Shown: positions 1 to 9,455 of the stretch, piece by piece
How the letters are laid out: the number at the start of each line of letters is the position of its first letter
Position numbering within the stretch: the first letter of the stretch is position 1
Source: Pisaster brevispinus
Lineage: Eukaryota; Echinodermata; Asteroidea; Forcipulatida; Asteriidae
NCBI GenBank assembly: GCA_023634235.1
Contig: JAMKCF010000016.1
Coordinates: 186,001-250,000 of the forward strand
Reading direction: 5' to 3'
Length of the DNA stretch: 64,000 nt
Position numbers and translations under genes: made by a program
Notes under the pieces: generated by a model
Seen by the model: the letters and a program-made list of their open reading frames with translations, nothing else
Databases searched by the model: none
What the model was told of the DNA's origin: nothing

Positions 1-374
1 AGAAAGCCACTCAAAAGCATCTTCAGTGGGATTTTTGTACACAGAGCTGCACACAGAGAAGAAACGAAATAAAATACAAGGAGGCTCAAATCACAACCAT
101 AACAACATCGGATTTGCACAAGGTTTCCACCACTGGAAAGCCACGATTCAGGGCTCTCACCTCGTTGTGGATCCTTGTCTCTGAGCATTTTCTAGGCGGG
201 GCGAGCGGCCCCGGAATAGGGCTACAACCACCGGCAAGTTAGCCCACGCGCCGGGGCCGAGCAACAACAAAGGCAAGACATGTCCATCCGAAGAATGATT
301 TGAAACAACACCCGAGCTAAGTTTGAGAATAACTCATGAACTAGAAATGCTAGAGAGACGAAATTTGTACCTGA

Positions 375-845
375 GTGTGCCTTGAATTCCACTTCACCCG
401 AACATCAGACTTTTTGGGCCGATGTGCACCATCTTCGTGCCGGAAATGGCCTGCAGGCTGGGACACTCAGAAAGCCACTCAAAAGCATCTTCAGTGGGAT
501 TTTTGTACACAGAGCTGCACACAGAGAAGAAGAAACGAAATAAAATACAAGGAGGCTCAAATCACACCCATAACAACATCGGATTTGCACAAGGTTTCCA
601 ACACTGGAAAGCCACGATTCAGGGCTCTCACCTCGTCGTGGATTCCTGTCTCTTTGCATTTTCTAGGCGGGGCGAGCGGCCCCGGAATAGGGCTACAACC
701 ACCGGCAAGTTAGCCCACGCGCCGGGGCCGAGCAACAACAAAGGCAAGACATGTCCATCCGAAGAATGATTTGAAACAACACCCGAGCTAAGTTTGAGAA
801 TAACTCATGAACTAGAAATGCTAGAGAGACGAAATTTGTACCTGA
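375..845 (+). repeat. Representative 471-bp unit (anatomy)
   Basis: Reference unit for the phase used here. Landmarks are EcoRI GAATTC at 384-389, PstI CTGCAG at 451-456, a direct repeat ACACAGAG at 507-514 and 519-526, a GAAGAAGAA slippage tract just after it, AATAAA at 539-544, and a GC-rich nested inverted repeat at 677-730. This unit also carries private changes (TTTCCAACACTGG, GGATTCCTG, CTCTTTGCATT). They are shared only with the unit at 3842, which ties the two together as copies of one duplication. Confidence 0.95.
677..730. other. Nested GC-rich inverted repeat, one per unit
   Basis: The outer arms are CGGCCCCGG (677-685) and CCGGGGCCG (722-730), a perfect 9-bp inverted pair. Inside them GGGCTA (690-695) and TAGCCC (711-716) form a second perfect 6-bp pair around a 15-nt loop. 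A competing 6-bp hairpin, CGGGGC/GCCCCG around GAGCG, overlaps the left arm at 669-685. The structure recurs in nearly every unit. It could form a DNA cruciform or an RNA hairpin. Variants weaken the outer arm in sub-classes: CCGGGGACG, CCGAGGCCG, GGCCCTGG, and the 470-bp class CAGGGTCG. A function is not shown. Confidence 0.75.
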
Positions 846-1304
846 GTGTGCCTTGAATTCCACTTCACCCGAACATCAGACTTTTTGGGCCGATGTGCAC
901 CATCTTCGTGCCGGAAATGGCCTGCAGGCTGGGACACTCAGAAAGCCACTCAAAAGCATCTTCAGTGGGATTTGTGTACACAGAGAAGAAGAAACGAAAT
1001 AAAATACAAGGAGGCTCAAATCACACCCATAACAACATCGGATTTGCACAAGGTTTCCACCACTGGAAAGCCACGATTCAGGGCTCTCACCTCGTTGTAG
1101 ATCCCTGTCTCTGAGCATTTTCTAGGCGGGGCGAGCGGCCCCGGAATAGGGCTACAACCACCGGCAAGTTAGCCCACGCGCCGGGGCCGAGCAACAACAA
1201 AGGCAAGACATGTCCATCCGAAGAATGATTTGAAACAACACCCGAGCTAAGTTTGAGAATAACTCATGAACTAGAAATGCTAGAGAGACGAAATTTGTAC
1301 CTGA
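846..1304 (+). repeat. 459-bp unit, A type (12-bp deletion)
   Basis: This unit lacks 12 bp (one ACACAGAG copy plus CTGC) between the paired ACACAGAG repeats, leaving GTACACAGAGAAG. It also reads GATTTGTGTAC where other units have GATTTTTGTAC. The same class recurs at 4313, 5713 and 7114. Slippage or single-strand annealing between the 8-bp direct repeats explains the length. Confidence 0.92.
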
Positions 1305-1775
1305 GTGTGCCTTGAATTCCAATTCACCCGAACATCAGACTTTTTGGGCCGATGTGCACCATCTTCGTGCCGGAAATGGCCTGCAGGCTGGGACACTCAG
1401 AAAGCCACTCAAAAGCATCTTCAGTGGGATTTTTGTACACAGAGCTGCACACAGAGAAGAAGAAACGAAATAAAATACAAGGAGGCTCAAATCACACCCA
1501 TAACAACATCGGATTTGCACAAGGTTTCCACCACTGGAAAGCCACGATTCAGGGCTCTCACCTCGTTGTGGATCCCTGTCTCTGAGCATTTTCTAGGCGG
1601 GGCGAGCGGCCCCGGAATAGGGCTACAACCACCGGCAAGTTAGCCCACGCGCCGGGGCCGAGCAACAACAAAGGCAAGACATGTCCATCCGAAGAATGAT
1701 TTGAAACAACACCCGAGCTAAGTTTGAGAATAACTCATGAACTAGAAATGCTAGAGAGACGAAATTTGTACCTGA

Positions 1776-1960
1776 GTGTGCCTTGAATTCCACTTCACCC
1801 GAACATTAGACTTTTTGGGCCGATGTGCACCATCTTCGTGCCGGAAATGGCCTGCAGGCTGGGACATGTCCATCCGAAGAATGATTTGAAACAACACCCG
1901 AGCTAAGTTTGAGAATAACTCATGAACTAGAAATGCTAGAGAGACGAAATTTGTACCTGA
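1776..1960 (+). repeat. Truncated 185-bp unit
   Basis: The unit begins normally (AACATTAGAC, as in C-type units), then jumps from CTGGGACA to TGTCCATCC at 1863-1867. The middle 286 bp are missing. In an intact unit both sides of the lost segment carry GACA (2048-2051 and 2334-2337 in the next unit), so the junction keeps one 4-bp copy. The equivalent unit in the duplicate (5243) is not truncated. Confidence 0.95.
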
Positions 1961-3373
1961 GTGTGCCTTGAATTCCACTTCACCCGAACATTAGACTTTT
2001 TGGGCCGATGTGCACCATCTTCGTGCCGGAAATGGCCTGCAGGCTGGGACACTCAGAAAGCCACTCAAAAGCATCTTCAGTGGGATTTTTGTACACAGAG
2101 CTGCACACAGAGAAGAAGAAACGAAATAAAATACAAGGAGGCTCAAATCACACCCATAACAACGACGGATTTGCACAAGATTTCCACCACTGGAAAGCCA
2201 CGATTCAGGGCTCTCACCTCGTCGTGGATCCTTGTCTCTGAGCATTTTCTAGGCGGGGCGAGCGGCCCCGGAATAGGGCTACTACCACCGGCAAGTTAGC
2301 CCACGCACCGGGGCCGAGCAACAACAAAGGCAAGACATGTCCATCCGAAGAATGATTTGAAACAACACCCGAGCTAAGTTTGAGAATAACTCATGAACTA
2401 GAAATGCTAGAGAGACGAAATTTGTACCCGAGTGTGCCTTGAATTCCACTTCACCCGAACATTAGACTTTTTGGGCCGATGTGCACCATCTTCGTGCCGG
2501 AAATGGCCTGCAGGCTGGGACACTCAGAAAGCCACTCAAAAGCATCTTCAGTGGGATTTTTGTACACAGAGCTGCACACAGAGAAGAAGAAACGAAATAA
2601 AATACAAGGAGGCTCAAATCACACCCATAACAACATCGGATTTGCACAAGGTTTCCACCACTGGAAAGCCACGATTCAGGGCTCTCACCTCGTTGTGGAT
2701 CCCTGTCTCTGAGCATTTTCTAGGCAGGGCGAGCGGCCCCGGAATAGGGCTACAACCACCGGCAAGTTAGCCCACGCGCCGGGGCCGAGCAACAACAAAG
2801 GCAAGACATGTCCATCCGAAGAATGATTTGAAACAACACCCGAGCTAAGTTTGAGAATAACTCATGAACTAGAAATGCTAGAGAGACGAAATTTGTACCT
2901 GAGTGTGCCTTGAATTCCACTTCACCCGAACATTAGACTTTTTGGGCCGATGTGCACCATCTTCGTGCCGGAAATGGCCTGCAGGCTGGGACACTCAGAA
3001 AGCCACTCAAAAGCATCTTCAGTGGGATTTTTTTACACAGAGCTGCACACAGAGAAGAAGAAACGAAATAAAATACAAGGAGGCTCAAATCACACCCATA
3101 ACAACGACGGATTTGCACAAGGTTTCCACCACTGGAAAGCCACGATTCAGGGCTCTCACCTCGTCGTAGATCCCTGTCTCTGAGCATTTTCTAGGCGGGA
3201 CGAGCGGCCCCGGAATAGGGCTACAACCACCGGCAAGTTAGCCCACGCGCCGGGGCCGAGCAACAACAAAGGCAAGACATGTCCATCCGAAGAATGATTT
3301 GAAACAACACCCGAGCTAAGTTTGAGAATAACTCATGAACTAGAAATGCTAGAAAGACGAAATTTGTACCTGA
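1961..3373 (+). repeat. Three family I units, two with AACGACGG
   Basis: The units at 1961, 2432 and 2903 are all 471 bp with AACATTAGAC. Units 1961 and 2903 share AACGACGG where nearly all others read AACATCGG. Unit 1961 has CTACTACCACC and CACGCACCGGGG, 2432 has GGCAGGGCG, and 2903 has GATTTTTTTACAC and GGCGGGACG. The AACGACGG state reappears once, in the isolated unit at 40076. Confidence 0.9.
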
Positions 3374-3841
3374 GTGTGCCTTGAATTCCACTTCACCCGA
3401 ACATCAGACTTTTTGGGCCGATGTGCACCATCTTCGTGCCGGAAATGGCCTGCAGGCTGGGACACTCAGAAAGCCACTCAAAAGCATCTTCAGTGGGATT
3501 TTTGTACACAGAGCTGCACACAGAGAAGAAACGAAATAAAATACAAGGAGGCTCAAATCACAACCATAACAACATCGGATTTGCACAAGGTTTCCACCAC
3601 TGGAAAGCCACGATTCAGGGCTCTCACCTCGTTGTGGATCCTTGTCTCTGAGCATTTTCTAGGCGGGGCGAGCGGCCCCGGAATAGGGCTACAACCACCG
3701 GCAAGTTAGCCCACGCGCCGGGGCCGAGCAACAACAAAGGCAAGACATGTCCATCCGAAGAATGATTTGAAACAACACCCGAGCTAAGTTTGAGAATAAC
3801 TCATGAACTAGAAATGCTAGAGAGACGAAATTTGTACCTGA
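3374..3841 (+). repeat. 468-bp unit (one GAA lost)
   Basis: CACAGAGAAGAAACG replaces CACAGAGAAGAAGAAACG, a one-triplet contraction of the GAA run. It also has CACAACCATAAC. The partial unit at the left edge (1-374) has the same two changes and is its duplicate at the 3467-bp offset. Confidence 0.92.
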
Positions 3842-5333
3842 GTGTGCCTTGAATTCCACTTCACCCGAACATCAGACTTTTTGGGCCGATGTGCACCATC
3901 TTCGTGCCGGAAATGGCCTGCAGGCTGGGACACTCAGAAAGCCACTCAAAAGCATCTTCAGTGGGATTTTTGTACACAGAGCTGCACACAGAGAAGAAGA
4001 AACGAAATAAAATACAAGGAGGCTCAAATCACACCCATAACAACATCGGATTTGCACAAGGTTTCCAACACTGGAAAGCCACGATTCAGGGCTCTCACCT
4101 CGTCGTGGATTCCTGTCTCTTTGCATTTTCTAGGCGGGGCGAGCGGCCCCGGAATAGGGCTACAACCACCGGCAAGTTAGCCCACGCGCCGGGGCCGAGC
4201 AACAACAAAGGCAAGACATGTCCATCCGAAGAATGATTTGAAACAACACCCGAGCTAAGTTTGAGAATAACTCATGAACTAGAAATGCTAGAGAGACGAA
4301 ATTTGTACCTGAGTGTGCCTTGAATTCCACTTCACCCGAACATCAGACTTTTTGGGCCGATGTGCACCATCTTCGTGCCGGAAATGGCCTGCAGGCTGGG
4401 ACACTCAGAAAGCCACTCAAAAGCATCTTCAGTGGGATTTGTGTACACAGAGAAGAAGAAACGAAATAAAATACAAGGAGGCTCAAATCACACCCATAAC
4501 AACATCGGATTTGCACAAGGTTTCCACCACTGGAAAGCCACGATTCAGGGCTCTCACCTCGTTGTAGATCCCTGTCTCTGAGCATTTTCTAGGCGGGGCG
4601 AGCGGCCCCGGAATAGGGCTACAACCACCGGCAAGTTAGCCCACGCGCCGGGGCCGAGCAACAACAAAGGCAAGACATGTCCATCCGAAGAATGATTTGA
4701 AACAACACCCGAGCTAAGTTTGAGAATAACTCATGAACTAGAAATGCTAGAGAGACGAAATTTGTACCTGAGTGTGCCTTGAATTCCAATTCACCCGAAC
4801 ATCAGACTTTTTGGGCCGATGTGCACCATCTTCGTGCCGGAAATGGCCTGCAGGCTGGGACACTCAGAAAGCCACTCAAAAGCATCTTCAGTGGGATTTT
4901 TGTACACAGAGCTGCACACAGAGAAGAAGAAACGAAATAAAATACAAGGAGGCTCAAATCACACCCATAACAACATCGGATTTGCACAAGGTTTCCACCA
5001 CTGGAAAGCCACGATTCAGGGCTCTCACCTCGTCGTGGATCCCTGTCTCTGAGCATTTTCTAGGCGGGGCGAGCGGCCCCGGAATAGGGCTACAACCACC
5101 GGCAAGTTAGCCCACGCGCCGGGGCCGAGCAACAACAAAGGCAAGACATGTCCATCCGAAGAATGATTTGAAACAACACCCGAGCTAAGTTTGAGAATAA
5201 CTCATGAACTAGAAATGCTAGAGAGACGAAATTTGTACCTGAGTGTGCCTTGAATTCCACTTCACCCGAACATTAGACTTTTTGGGCCGATGTGCACCAT
5301 CTTCGTGCCGGAAATGGCCTGCAGGCTGGGACA
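3468..5333 (+). repeat. Right copy of the 3467-bp-offset duplication
   Basis: Partner of 1-1866, carrying the same private markers in the same order (468-bp unit, TTTGCATT unit, 459-bp unit, CCAATTC unit). Here the following unit at 5243 continues intact to 470 bp, so the truncation seen at 1866 is specific to the left copy. Confidence 0.85.
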
Positions 5334-5712
5334 CTCAGAAAGCCACTCAAAAGCATCTTCAGTGGGATTTTTGTTCACAGAGCTGCACACAGAGAAGAAG
5401 AAACGAAATAAAATACAAGGAGGCTCAAATCACACCCATAACAACATCGGATTTGCACAAGGTTTCCACCACTGGAAAGCCACGATTCAGGGCTCTCACC
5501 TCGTCGTAGATCCCTGTCTCTGAGCATTTTTAAGCGGGGCGAGCGGCCCCGGAATAGGGCTACAACCATCGGCAAGTTAGCCCACGCGCCGGGGCCGAGC
5601 AACAACAAAGGCAAGACATGTCCATCCGAAGAATGATTTGAAACAACACCCGAGCTAAGTTTGAGAATAACTCATGAACTAGAAATGCTAGAGAGACGAA
5701 ATTTGTACCTGA
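4313..5712 (+). repeat. A-B-C trimer higher-order repeat, copy 1 (1400 bp)
   Basis: A is a 459-bp unit (4313). B is a 471-bp unit with TTCCAATTCACCC (4772). C is a 470-bp unit with AACATTAGAC, GTTCACAGAG, CATTTTTAAGCGG and ACCATCGG (5243). The order A-B-C is repeated in the next two blocks and is also recognisable at 846-1960, where C is truncated. Confidence 0.9.
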
Positions 5713-7113
5713 GTGTGCCTTGAATTCCACTTCACCCGAACATCAGACTTTTTGGGCCGATGTGCACCATCTTCGTGCCGGAAATGGCCTGCAGGCTGGG
5801 ACACTCAGAAAGCCACTCAAAAGCATCTTCAGTGGGATTTGTGTACACACAGAAGAAGAAACGAAATAAAATACAAGGAGGCTCAAATCACACCCATAAC
5901 AACATCGGATTTGCACAAGGTTTCCACCACTGGAAAGCCACGATTCAGGGCTCTCACCTCGTTGTAGATCCCTGTCTCTGAGCATTTTCTAGGCGGGGCG
6001 AGCGGCCCCGGAATAGGGCTACAACCACCGGCAAGTTAGCCCACGCGCCGGGGCCGAGCAACAACAAAGGCAAGACATGTCCATCCGAAGAATGATTTGA
6101 AACAACACCCGAGCTAAGTTTGAGAATAACTCATGAACTAGAAATGCTAGAGAGACGAAATTTGTACCTGAGTGTGCCTTGAATTCCAATTCACCCGAAC
6201 ATCAGACTTTTTGGGCCGATGTGCACCATCTTCGTGCCGGAAATGGCCTGCAGGCTGGGACACTCAGAAAGCCACTCAAAAGCATCTTCAGTGGGATTTT
6301 TGTACACAGAGCTGCACACAGAGAAGAAGAAACGAAATAAAATACAAGGAGGCTCAAATCACACCCATAACAACATCGGATTTGCACAAGGTTTCCACCA
6401 CTGGAAAGCCACGATTCAGGGCTCTCACCTCGTCGTAGATCCCTGTCTCTGAGCATTTTCTAGGCGGGGCGAGCGGCCCCGGAATAGGGCTACAACCACC
6501 GGCAAGTTAGCCCACGCGCCGGGGCCGAGCAACAACAAAGGCAAGACATGTCCATCCGAAGAATGATTTGAAACAACACCCGAGCTAAGTTTGAGAATAA
6601 CTCATGAACTAGAAATGCTAGAGAGACGAAATTTGTACCTGAGTGTGCCTTGAATTCCACTTCACCCGAACATTAGACTTTTTGGGCCGATGTGCACCAT
6701 CTTCGTGCCGGAAATGGCCTGCAGGCTGGGACACTCAGAAAGCCACTCAAAAGCATCTTCAGTGGGATTTTTGTACACAGAGCTGCACACAGAGAAGAAG
6801 AAACGAAATAAAATACAAGGAGGCTCAAATCACACCCATAACAACATCGGATTTGCACAAGGTTTCCACCACTGGAAAGCCACGATTCAGGGCTCTCACC
6901 TCGTTGTAGATCCCTGTCTCTGAGCATTTTCTAGGCGGGGCGAGCGGCCCCGGAATAGGGCTACAACCACCGGCAAGTTAGCCCACGCGCCGGGGCCGAG
7001 CAACAACAAAGGCAAGACATGTCCATCCGAAGAATGATTTGAAACAACACCCGAGCTAAGTTTGAGAATAACTCATGAACTAGAAATGCTAGAGAGACGA
7101 AATTTGTACCTGA
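5713..7113 (+). repeat. A-B-C trimer higher-order repeat, copy 2 (1401 bp)
   Basis: A (5713, 459 bp) now reads TACACACAGAAG, a change private to copies 2 and 3. B (6172) has CCAATTC with GTCGTAGATCC. C (6643) is a normal-length 471-bp unit with AACATTAGAC and GTTGTAGATCC. I found no difference from the following 1401 bp. Confidence 0.9.
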
Positions 7114-8514
7114 GTGTGCCTTGAATTCCACTTCACCCGAACATCAGACTTTTTGGGCCGATGTGCACCATCTTCGTGCCGGAAATGGCCTGCAGGCTGG
7201 GACACTCAGAAAGCCACTCAAAAGCATCTTCAGTGGGATTTGTGTACACACAGAAGAAGAAACGAAATAAAATACAAGGAGGCTCAAATCACACCCATAA
7301 CAACATCGGATTTGCACAAGGTTTCCACCACTGGAAAGCCACGATTCAGGGCTCTCACCTCGTTGTAGATCCCTGTCTCTGAGCATTTTCTAGGCGGGGC
7401 GAGCGGCCCCGGAATAGGGCTACAACCACCGGCAAGTTAGCCCACGCGCCGGGGCCGAGCAACAACAAAGGCAAGACATGTCCATCCGAAGAATGATTTG
7501 AAACAACACCCGAGCTAAGTTTGAGAATAACTCATGAACTAGAAATGCTAGAGAGACGAAATTTGTACCTGAGTGTGCCTTGAATTCCAATTCACCCGAA
7601 CATCAGACTTTTTGGGCCGATGTGCACCATCTTCGTGCCGGAAATGGCCTGCAGGCTGGGACACTCAGAAAGCCACTCAAAAGCATCTTCAGTGGGATTT
7701 TTGTACACAGAGCTGCACACAGAGAAGAAGAAACGAAATAAAATACAAGGAGGCTCAAATCACACCCATAACAACATCGGATTTGCACAAGGTTTCCACC
7801 ACTGGAAAGCCACGATTCAGGGCTCTCACCTCGTCGTAGATCCCTGTCTCTGAGCATTTTCTAGGCGGGGCGAGCGGCCCCGGAATAGGGCTACAACCAC
7901 CGGCAAGTTAGCCCACGCGCCGGGGCCGAGCAACAACAAAGGCAAGACATGTCCATCCGAAGAATGATTTGAAACAACACCCGAGCTAAGTTTGAGAATA
8001 ACTCATGAACTAGAAATGCTAGAGAGACGAAATTTGTACCTGAGTGTGCCTTGAATTCCACTTCACCCGAACATTAGACTTTTTGGGCCGATGTGCACCA
8101 TCTTCGTGCCGGAAATGGCCTGCAGGCTGGGACACTCAGAAAGCCACTCAAAAGCATCTTCAGTGGGATTTTTGTACACAGAGCTGCACACAGAGAAGAA
8201 GAAACGAAATAAAATACAAGGAGGCTCAAATCACACCCATAACAACATCGGATTTGCACAAGGTTTCCACCACTGGAAAGCCACGATTCAGGGCTCTCAC
8301 CTCGTTGTAGATCCCTGTCTCTGAGCATTTTCTAGGCGGGGCGAGCGGCCCCGGAATAGGGCTACAACCACCGGCAAGTTAGCCCACGCGCCGGGGCCGA
8401 GCAACAACAAAGGCAAGACATGTCCATCCGAAGAATGATTTGAAACAACACCCGAGCTAAGTTTGAGAATAACTCATGAACTAGAAATGCTAGAGAGACG
8501 AAATTTGTACCTGA
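7114..8514 (+). repeat. A-B-C trimer higher-order repeat, copy 3 (1401 bp)
   Basis: Units at 7114 (A, 459 bp), 7573 (B) and 8044 (C) carry the same markers as copy 2, including TACACACAGAAG. By eye the two 1401-bp blocks are identical, pointing to a very recent tandem duplication or to homogenisation. Confidence 0.9.
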
Positions 8515-9455
8515 GTGTGCCTTGAATTCCAATTCACCCGAACATCAGACTTTTTGGGCCGATGTGCACCATCTTCGTGCCGGAAATGGCCTGCAGGCTG
8601 GGACACTCAGAAAGCCACTCAAAAGCATCTTCAGTGGGATTTTTGTACACAGAGCTGCACACAGAGAAGAAGAAACGAAATAAAATACAAGGAGGCTCAA
8701 ATCACACCCATAACAACATCGGATTTGCACAAGGTTTCCACCACTGGAAAGCCACGATTCAGGGCTCTCACCTCGTCGTGGATCCCTGTCTCTGAGCATT
8801 TTCTAGGCGGGGCGAGCGGCCCCGGAATAGGGCTACAACCACCGGCAAGTTAGCCCACGCGCCGGGGCCGAGCAACAACAAAGGCAAGACATGTCCATCC
8901 GAAGAATGATTTGAAACAACACCCGAGCTAAGTTTGAGAATAACTCATGAACTAGAAATGCTAGAGAGACGAAATTTGTACCTGAGTGTGCCTTGAATTC
9001 CACTTCACCCGAACATTAGACTTTTTGGGCCGATGTGCACCATCTTCGTGCCGGAAATGGCCTGCAGGCTGGGACACTCAGAAAGCCACTCAAAAGCATC
9101 TTCAGTGGGATTTTTGTTCACAGAGCTGCACACAGAGAAGAAGAAACGAAATAAAATACAAGGAGGCTCAAATCACACCCATAACAACATCGGATTTGCA
9201 CAAGGTTTCCACCACTGGAAAGCCACGATTCAGGGCTCTCACCTCGTCGTGGATCCCTGTCTCTGAGCATTTTTAAGCGGGGCGAGCGGCCCCGGAATAG
9301 GGCTACAACCATCGGCAAGTTAGCCCACGCGCCGGGGCCGAGCAACAACAAAGGCAAGACATGTCCATCCGAAGAATGATTTGAAACAACACCCGAGCTA
9401 AGTTTGAGAATAACTCATGAACTAGAAATGCTAGAGAGACAAAATTTGTACCTGA
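8515..9455 (+). repeat. Incomplete trimer (B-C) matching 4772-5712
   Basis: Unit 8515 is B type with GTCGTGGATCC, like 4772 and unlike 6172 or 7573. Unit 8986 is the 470-bp C form with GTTCACAGAG and CATTTTTAAGCGG, like 5243. I noticed two differences from 4772-5712: GTGGATCC for GTAGATCC, and GACAAAATTT for GACGAAATTT near 9440. Copies 2 and 3 therefore look inserted between two halves of an older block. Confidence 0.85.

Larger units (their letters stand above)
1..1866 (+). repeat. Left copy of a duplicated segment, offset 3467 bp
   Basis: Matches 3468-5333 unit for unit: the 3-bp-deleted partial unit at 1-374, the TTTGCATT unit at 375, the 459-bp unit at 846, the CCAATTC unit at 1305, and the start of the unit at 1776. 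The only difference I noticed is T at 1567 against C at 5034. The match stops at 1866, where the left copy suffers a 286-bp deletion. The left extent is unknown because the window begins inside it. Confidence 0.85.

Noticed and set aside
507..526. Paired ACACAGAG as a protein binding site
   Set aside because: The pair is best explained as the slippage substrate for the 12-bp deletion, and families II and III lose one copy without visible consequence.
405..659. Recurring 84- or 61-residue open frame on the - strand of each unit
   Set aside because: Antisense to the first, with no recognisable domain. Its apparent ATG start is lost in domain III, giving a shorter frame. Composition follows the repeat.
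375..713. Recurring 112- or 88-residue open frame starting MCLEFHF, one per unit on the + strand
   Set aside because: It starts at GTG, overlaps other open frames in two further frames, and is broken by common variants (TAG in GTCGTAGATCC, TTTTAGGG, CACCTGA, 1-bp indels). No signal, domain or start context supports it. It repeats because the unit is stop-poor and 471 is divisible by three.
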